A DNA stretch of 21,768 bases from a virus. Below the pieces are notes generated by a model that saw only the letters and a list, made by a program, of their open reading frames with translations, was not told where the DNA came from and did no database searches. The stretch is from positions 1-21,768 of the IMG/VR virus record IMGVR_UViG_3300032289_002000. One strand, written 5' to 3'. The translations under genes and the position numbers were made by a program. Positions 14,788-19,667 of the stretch are shown here, piece after piece. Position 1 is the stretch's first letter. Every line of letters begins with the position of its first letter.

Positions 14788-15123
14788 ATGAGGAAACTTT
14801 GCAAAAAATGTCAATTAAGACCATGTGCAATTAACTACTATAGGGAGGGAAGACCTTATTATAGGTCTCAATGCGATCACTGTGCCAAGGGGTATAAAAC
14901 AGAAAATCCCCGTTGGATGCAAGTCGGATACAAGAAGAAGGACCAATGCGACAAATGTGGCTTTAAAAGTCGGTATTCTAGTATTTTTAATGTTTTTTAT
15001 GTAGATGGGGATCTAAACAATAATAGAATTACCAATCTTAAAACCGTGTGTGCAAATTGCCAACGAATATTACATACGGAGGGTATTAAATGGAAGCAAG
15101 GAGATTTGACCCCGGATCTTTAG
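14788..15123 (+). CDS. HNH-like double zinc-knuckle protein, catalytic His apparently replaced
   Basis: A 111-aa protein on the strand opposite its neighbours. Two Cys pairs (C5/C8 with C29/C32, and C54/C57 with C88/C91) form two candidate zinc knuckles. The second frames VDGDLNNNRITNLKTVCANC, the His-Asn-His fold pattern (DG, N, NL and CxxC), but the usual first His before the DG is Tyr71 (FYVDGD). Nicking or cutting DNA is the family's usual role. Without that His the protein may be inactive or only DNA-binding. Start: GGCGGAG lies 3 nt before ATG. It sits between sheath and dNMP kinase, and its last 38 bases overlap the kinase 3' end on the other strand. HNH genes often spread as mobile genes in phages, which would fit its reversed orientation. 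Confidence 0.7.
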   Translation: MRKLCKKCQLRPCAINYYREGRPYYRSQCDHCAKGYKTENPRWMQVGYKKKDQCDKCGFKSRYSSIFNVFYVDGDLNNNRITNLKTVCANCQRILHTEGIKWKQGDLTPDL

Positions 15124-15748
15124 TAATTTTTTCTAATTCTGCAAATAGATCAGAAATAGACCCATTATTATCAATTTCCATATCAATCAACTGACCAATC
15201 CACGCAGTTTCACTAGCATGAATTCCTAACTCTTCCAAACGCTTACGTCCAACTGCCCAATTTATGTTTCCATTTGGGCCACGATTATAACTTTCGGCAT
15301 ATTCGTACCAGTCGGGATCTGGGCCCCGCTTGATTCTAATTACAATTCCGCCCGATTTTCGAATTGCAGTTATTTCGTTAGGAAAGCGAACATCACTGAT
15401 AACAATGTTATCACGAGTTTTCCTCATTTTATTTTCTAAACTGGCAATCCAAATGTCATCATGAAATGTGCCTCGCAATACTTCAGTGCCCCAATATTGT
15501 AGCACCCATCTCGGAGTAAGAGTTGGCATACTTAAACGGCTGGCCCACCATGGATCCACTTGTTCACGCCATTCTCGTGCTTCCTTAGTACGACCTTCAA
15601 GCAGTGTTCTATCCCAACCAAATACTGCTGCCACTGCATCTTTTAGTGTGCTGGCAAAACTATCTCGTCTAAATTCATGATAATTTACCAAATAGTCTGC
15701 CGCTGTATCTTTACCTGACGAGATAAAACCTACAAAACCAACAATCAT
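15086..15748 (-). CDS. Deoxynucleoside monophosphate kinase-like protein
   Basis: A 220-aa P-loop kinase resembling T4 gp1 dNMP kinase, which converts dNMPs released from host DNA (in T4 including the modified cytidylate) to dNDPs in the cytoplasm. The N-terminus MIVGFVGFISSGKDTAADYL has a Walker A (Gly7 to Thr15), followed by the acceptor-binding LVNYHEFRRDSFASTLKDAV, a substrate-lid region WRPRW-like (LTPRWVLQYWGTEVLRGTFH) and the second-sheet motif NIVISDVRFPNE. Start: ATG at 15748 with GGGGAT 4 nt upstream is preferred over the in-frame GTG at 15760, which overlaps that Shine-Dalgarno. It lies between sheath and gp13, unlike gene 1 of T4. Its last 38 bases are antisense to the end of the HNH-like gene. 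Confidence 0.82.
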   Translation of the reverse strand: MIVGFVGFISSGKDTAADYLVNYHEFRRDSFASTLKDAVAAVFGWDRTLLEGRTKEAREWREQVDPWWASRLSMPTLTPRWVLQYWGTEVLRGTFHDDIWIASLENKMRKTRDNIVISDVRFPNEITAIRKSGGIVIRIKRGPDPDWYEYAESYNRGPNGNINWAVGRKRLEELGIHASETAWIGQLIDMEIDNNGSISDLFAELEKITKDPGSNLLASI

Positions 15749-15807
15749 TTGTATCCCCACTAGATAACAATATTGTATTACAGTCTAATTAAAAAATCAA
15801 TTTTAAT

Positions 15808-16566
15808 TTAACCAGTGACCCAAGTAAGAGGAGTGTCTCCGGTCTTGTAATTTACCAGATCCTGTTCTAATATTTCAATTTCAGTTTTCCCTTCACCTTT
15901 AAGGGCTGCACCGTTTAATTGGGTACTTCCCTGCGGACTGGCAATACTGGCAAATTTTTCACGAGCCTCACCTAACATAAGTTTGCATGTAGCCAAACTA
16001 TAATCTCTTAACCATTGGCCTGCATGAGGGTCTTGTAACAGATTAAAATCTGGTCGATAATTATACATCCACATCAGCACCTCCTCGTTGGTTCGAGGAC
16101 GTTGCATTATTGTTAATACTTTGTTAGTTTTATTAAAAGAAAAATTTATATCCGAACCAAACATTTTGCCAACTTGTTTTTGGTAACTAGCAAATGCATA
16201 ATAGGTAGCCAGCCCGCCCATATTGGTACTGGCCATTAGATATGTGTTTGAGTATGCCAAATTAAATGGTTCGAATATTGTTCCGCCGTCACCGCCCCCT
16301 GATCTAGAACCAATACTGCGTCGAAACAATTGCCTAACTTCCATAACTTCTTTTGGGAGAATATAGTCATTTTGATCAAGTTGAAGGGAAATAAATCCAA
16401 AACTTTCTTCTACTGCATTGCTGCTTCTTTGACGAAATTTTGATAGTGCTCGATCAATTGCAGTGTTATAGTGAATTGGGTCTAGTTCTACATCTATCAT
16501 TCCAGCGCCGAGCATGGCTTGTATATATTCTACAACTTTTTGACGTTCGTTTAATGTATCACTCAT
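15808..16566 (-). CDS. gp13: Neck protein gp13
   Basis: A 252-aa homologue of T4 gp13, which with gp14 seals the packaged head and joins it to the tail. The similarity is clearest at the N-terminus (AMLGAGMIDVELDPIHYNTA, then IDRALSKFRQRS) and at the C-terminus: WLRDYSLATCKLMLGEAREK, STQLNGAALKGEGKTEIEIL, and DTPLTWVTG. These correspond to the final helices of T4 gp13. The middle keeps YILPKEVMEVRQLFRRSIGS and VLTIMQRPRTNEEVLMW. Slightly shorter than T4 (309 aa). No Shine-Dalgarno. A late box GATAAATA ends 5 nt before ATG, predicting a leaderless start. It is divergent from gp14, whereas in T4 genes 13, 14 and 15 run in tandem. Confidence 0.9.
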   Translation of the reverse strand: MSDTLNERQKVVEYIQAMLGAGMIDVELDPIHYNTAIDRALSKFRQRSSNAVEESFGFISLQLDQNDYILPKEVMEVRQLFRRSIGSRSGGGDGGTIFEPFNLAYSNTYLMASTNMGGLATYYAFASYQKQVGKMFGSDINFSFNKTNKVLTIMQRPRTNEEVLMWMYNYRPDFNLLQDPHAGQWLRDYSLATCKLMLGEAREKFASIASPQGSTQLNGAALKGEGKTEIEILEQDLVNYKTGDTPLTWVTG

Positions 16567-16571
16567 ACAGG

Positions 16572-16579
16572 TATTTATC
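16572..16579 (-). promoter_or_regulatory. Late promoter box GATAAATA directly before gp13
   Basis: The minus strand reads GATAAATA, then CCTGT, then the gp13 ATG. The match to TATAAATA is 7 of 8. With the usual 5-7 nt distance from octamer to transcription start, the mRNA would start on the ATG. It is one of four similar cases in the window. Confidence 0.55.
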
Positions 16580-16591
16580 TATTTGTAGTTC

Positions 16592-16599
16592 TATAAATA
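16592..16599 (+). promoter_or_regulatory. Perfect late promoter TATAAATA for the gp14-gp15-Nudix operon
   Basis: An exact T4 late octamer followed by C, 42 nt upstream of the ATT start of gp14 with a strong Shine-Dalgarno at 16629-16634 between. It is the only perfect octamer noted, and it lies 12 nt from the gp13 box on the opposite strand, so the two promoters diverge from one small region. Confidence 0.75.
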
Positions 16600-16628
16600 C
16601 AAGACTCGCTGATATTTCGATACCTTTT

Positions 16629-16644
16629 AAGGAGAATTAAAATT
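16629..16644 (+). promoter_or_regulatory. Shine-Dalgarno AAGGAG placed for an ATT start codon
   Basis: AAGGAG (16629-16634) is followed by AATTAAA and then ATT at 16642. The 7-nt gap is ideal for translation initiation there. No ATG, GTG or TTG in frame lies within a usable distance; the next in-frame ATG is at 16843. The site therefore decides the gp14 start, unless ATT is a base error for ATG. Confidence 0.7.
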
Positions 16645-17841
16645 CCAAGACTTAGTTTATATAGGCCAGAAAAAGGCAACGATTTTCGATTCTTAGATCG
16701 AATAATCAATGAAGAATTCCAAGTCGGCGGGGTAGATATTTACATTCACAAATATCTTGGACCAGTTAACCCTGCAGAAGGTGAAAGTACTCCTGGTACT
16801 CCTATAAATTCCAATGCTATACCAGAATTAGGTATACAAGATTTGATTTTTATGGAAAATCGAGATCGCCATTATGATCCTGATGTATATGTAATTCGAG
16901 GAATTTATACCATGCAGGATTTAGATTTTAATCTAAGTCAGTTTGGGCTATTTCTTAATAACGATGTTATTATGGTATCTTTTCATCTTCGCAGTTCATT
17001 TGAATGCATTGGTCGAAAAATTATGAGTGGAGATGTACTAGAATTACCCCATTTAAAAGACGAATATGCATTAAATGACAGTTCAGTTGCACTGCGAAGA
17101 TTTTATGTAGTTCAAGATGTTACCAGGCCCACTAATGGTTTTAGTCAAACTTGGTATCCCCATTTGATTCGAGCCAAATGCGTGCCGTTGATTGATAGTC
17201 AGGAATTTAAAGAAATTCTCGATGAGCAAAGTGGAGATGAAAGTGGTGGTTCTTTGCGAGATCTTATCAGCACTTATAAGAAAAATTTAGAAGTGAATAA
17301 TCAAATTATAGCAGAAGCGGAACTTAACACTCCAAAAAGCGGGTTTGATACCACTAGTTACTACGTGCTTCCTATTAATCCAGAAACCGGTCAATTAGAT
17401 ATTATTGATGCAAGTTTAACAACTGCTGATGCCAGTTCAGGGTGGGATGCTAGTTCAACATTAAAAACCCCTAGAAAAGAATTTTACGTCAGTTATTTAG
17501 ACGGTGACGGAATTCCGTCAAACGGGGCCCCATATGGGTTTGGAATTACATTTCCGTCGGGACCATCTGAGGGAGAATATTACCTTAGAACTGATTTTGC
17601 TCCTAACAGATTATTTATATTTGACGGAAGGAATTGGGTGAAATTTGAAGACGATGTTCGTATGACATTAAATAATTTTGGTAATGACGACGTGACTTCA
17701 GGTGTGTTTGCAGGGAAATCTGTTAGACAGACTTTAAAAACTTCTTTTATTAATAATAAAAATACAGCAACTATTGCTGGTCAAGTCGTGCAAGAACGTC
17801 AAGCATTGAGCAAGGCACTAAAACCAAAAGCGGATTATTAA
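16642..17841 (+). CDS. gp14: Neck protein gp14 with extended C-terminus, apparent AUU start
   Basis: 399 residues if translation starts at ATT 16642 (reads M-PRLSLYRPEKGNDFRFLDR). It is a homologue of T4 gp14, the neck protein that works with gp13. Shared pattern: GVDIYIHKYLGP, IQDLIFMENRDRHYD, LSQFGLFLNNDVIMVSFH, IMSGDVLELPHLKDEYA, and RRFYVVQDVTRP, matching the T4 order of DLIF, FGMQVDDEV, and EGDLIYFP. Starting at the first ATG (16843) would remove 67 residues, including the conserved first part. T4 gp14 has 256 residues; the extra C-terminal half ends with a module around 305-336 (EGEYYLRTDFAPNRLFIFDG, then WVKFED) similar to modules in gp15 and gp18. Its stop codon abuts the gp15 ATG. 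The late promoter TATAAATA is upstream. Confidence 0.85.
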   Translation: MPRLSLYRPEKGNDFRFLDRIINEEFQVGGVDIYIHKYLGPVNPAEGESTPGTPINSNAIPELGIQDLIFMENRDRHYDPDVYVIRGIYTMQDLDFNLSQFGLFLNNDVIMVSFHLRSSFECIGRKIMSGDVLELPHLKDEYALNDSSVALRRFYVVQDVTRPTNGFSQTWYPHLIRAKCVPLIDSQEFKEILDEQSGDESGGSLRDLISTYKKNLEVNNQIIAEAELNTPKSGFDTTSYYVLPINPETGQLDIIDASLTTADASSGWDASSTLKTPRKEFYVSYLDGDGIPSNGAPYGFGITFPSGPSEGEYYLRTDFAPNRLFIFDGRNWVKFEDDVRMTLNNFGNDDVTSGVFAGKSVRQTLKTSFINNKNTATIAGQVVQERQALSKALKPKADY

Positions 17842-19245
17842 ATGTCTGATTATTTTTACGACGGTCAAATAAAAAGGTATATAACCCAATTTATGCGGGT
17901 TTTTAGCAATTTCAGTTATAAAGATGCTAAAGGACAATTAGTACGTGTACCAGTTAGATATGGTGACATGTCTCGACAAGTGGGAAGTATTTTGGCTCAG
18001 AATTCAGAAAATTCAATTCCAAGTGCGCCTTTTATGAGTTGTTATATAACAGATTTAAAATTTGATCAATCGAGAATGCAAGATCCCACTTTTGTCAGTA
18101 CTGTTAATATAAGGCAGAGAGAGTATATCGATACTGAACAAGGGAGAGAGTTTTTGAATACTCAAGGCCAAAATTACACAGTAGAAAGATTGATGCCAAC
18201 TCCTTATTTAGGAACCTTTGTTACAGATTTATGGACAACTAATACAGATCAAAAACTACAAATTTGGGAACAGATTTCGGTACTGTTTAATCCAAGTTTA
18301 GAACTACAAACAACTGACAATTATATTGATTGGACCAGTATCAGTGTGTTAACACTAACAGGTACTAAGTGGACTAGCCGGACTATTCCTCAAGGCACAA
18401 ATCAAGATATTGATATACTTAGTATGAGTTTTGAAACATATATCTGGATCACACCACCAGTTAAGGTAAAAAAATTAGGTATTATCACTAAAATTATCGC
18501 TAATGTGTTTGATGCTGGCTTGGATAATCTGTCTGAATTAAATTCGGACACAGTTTTTAATTCAATTAGTCCTGAGAATTCAAAAGTAGTGATCACATCT
18601 GGAAATTTTGGTCTGCTGGTATTAAACAATACAGCAAAATTATTAACCCAGTCGTACATAAACGAACAAGAAAAATTTAATAAAATTGATAACAATGTTC
18701 CCTGGACCAGACTCTTAGATTTATATCCGGGAAAATTTCGAGCAGGTCTTAGTCAACTAAGATTAATGACTCCAAACAATACTGAAATAGTTGCTTATCT
18801 TAGTCTAGATCCACTAGATGAAACTGTGATGAATCTTAATTTTGATTCGGATACTATTCCTACTAACACTATAATTGCAGGAAGTGTTTTGCCAAGAGGT
18901 ACTGTAGATGCTATAATTGACCCAGAAAAATTCAATCCTTCATCCCCTAGTGTCGGTATACGATATTTGATACTGGAAAATTTAAATTCTTCTCACAGCA
19001 CGCCAGGTTATGATGGACCCGATGCTTGGAAAAACGCAGACAATTCTGATCCTGTTGCATCGGCTAATGATATTATCGAATGGGACGGATCTCGATGGCA
19101 AGTAATTTTCAATTCTAAAATAATCAGCAGTGTTGTTTACATAACCAATACCTATACGGGAATTCAATACAAATGGACCAACGGTGAATGGACTAAAAGT
19201 TCTGAAGGAATTTATGATAGGGAACTATGGAGATTGGTTCTTTGA
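17842..19245 (+). CDS. gp15: Tail completion/sheath terminator protein gp15
   Basis: A 467-aa homologue of T4 gp15, which caps the sheath and tube and binds the neck. Matching parts: MSDYFYDGQIKRYITQFMRV with FSNF, then LVRVPVRYGDMSRQ, FMSCYITDLKFDQSRM, VERLMPTPYLGTFVTDLWTT, IWEQISVLFNPSLELQTTDN, and LSMSFETYIWITPPVKVKK (T4: LTFEVNGWMYPPV). T4 gp15 has 272 residues. The roughly 200 extra C-terminal residues are beta-rich and hold a Trp/Tyr module (NDIIEWDGSRWQVIF and TYTGIQYKWTNGEWTKS) ending WRLVL. Its ATG follows the gp14 stop directly with no Shine-Dalgarno, so translation is probably coupled. The 3' end overlaps the Nudix gene by 19 bases. Confidence 0.88.
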   Translation: MSDYFYDGQIKRYITQFMRVFSNFSYKDAKGQLVRVPVRYGDMSRQVGSILAQNSENSIPSAPFMSCYITDLKFDQSRMQDPTFVSTVNIRQREYIDTEQGREFLNTQGQNYTVERLMPTPYLGTFVTDLWTTNTDQKLQIWEQISVLFNPSLELQTTDNYIDWTSISVLTLTGTKWTSRTIPQGTNQDIDILSMSFETYIWITPPVKVKKLGIITKIIANVFDAGLDNLSELNSDTVFNSISPENSKVVITSGNFGLLVLNNTAKLLTQSYINEQEKFNKIDNNVPWTRLLDLYPGKFRAGLSQLRLMTPNNTEIVAYLSLDPLDETVMNLNFDSDTIPTNTIIAGSVLPRGTVDAIIDPEKFNPSSPSVGIRYLILENLNSSHSTPGYDGPDAWKNADNSDPVASANDIIEWDGSRWQVIFNSKIISSVVYITNTYTGIQYKWTNGEWTKSSEGIYDRELWRLVL

Positions 19246-19667
19246 ATCAAATAGTGTGTGGTGGTGGACTGTTTTTTTCAGAGGATACTAAACGATTTCT
19301 TTTTTTACTGAGAAATCAAGGAAAAACTGCGGGAACTTGGGGTCTTGTAGGAGGCAAAAAAGAACCTGATGATCTTACAATCATAGATACTCTTCGAAGA
19401 GAAGTCGAAGAAGAGATTGGTAAAATCCCCAAAATTAAGAAAATTATACCTTTAGAATTGTTTACATCAACTGATCAAAATTTTCAATACAGTACATATG
19501 TATTGTTAGTTGAAAAAGAATTTATTCCGTTGTTGAATCGAGAGCACAGCGGCTATGCTTGGTGTAATTTTGACTGCTGGCCAAAACCTTTGCATCAAGG
19601 TGTAAAAAATAGTTTTAACAATCGAGTGATTCGTGCAAAATTAGAGTTGTTGCTGTCTTTATTTTAA
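19227..19667 (+). CDS. Nudix hydrolase
   Basis: A 146-aa single-domain protein with a Nudix box: Gly43 (GGKKEPDD) to Arg58-Glu59-Val60-Glu61-Glu62-Glu63-Ile64-Gly65. The metal-binding REVEEEIG part is intact. The spacer before it is one residue longer than the GX5EX7REUXEEXGU consensus, and the first Glu is Asp. An upstream strand (GLFFSEDTKRFLFLLRNQG, TWGLVGG) is typical. Such enzymes clear nucleotide diphosphate derivatives, and T4 carries NudE. The start is ambiguous: ATG at 19227 overlaps gp15 by 19 bases, while TTG at 19242 forms a TTGA stop-start overlap with gp15 and would lose five residues. The stop overlaps the fibre stop in a shared TTAA. Confidence 0.85.
   Translation: MEIGSLNQIVCGGGLFFSEDTKRFLFLLRNQGKTAGTWGLVGGKKEPDDLTIIDTLRREVEEEIGKIPKIKKIIPLELFTSTDQNFQYSTYVLLVEKEFIPLLNREHSGYAWCNFDCWPKPLHQGVKNSFNNRVIRAKLELLLSLF

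Noticed and set aside
16843-16845. ATG at 16843 as the start of gp14
   Set aside because: It would remove 67 residues that fit the conserved gp14 N-terminus and ignore the strong AAGGAG at 16629-16634. It has no Shine-Dalgarno of its own.
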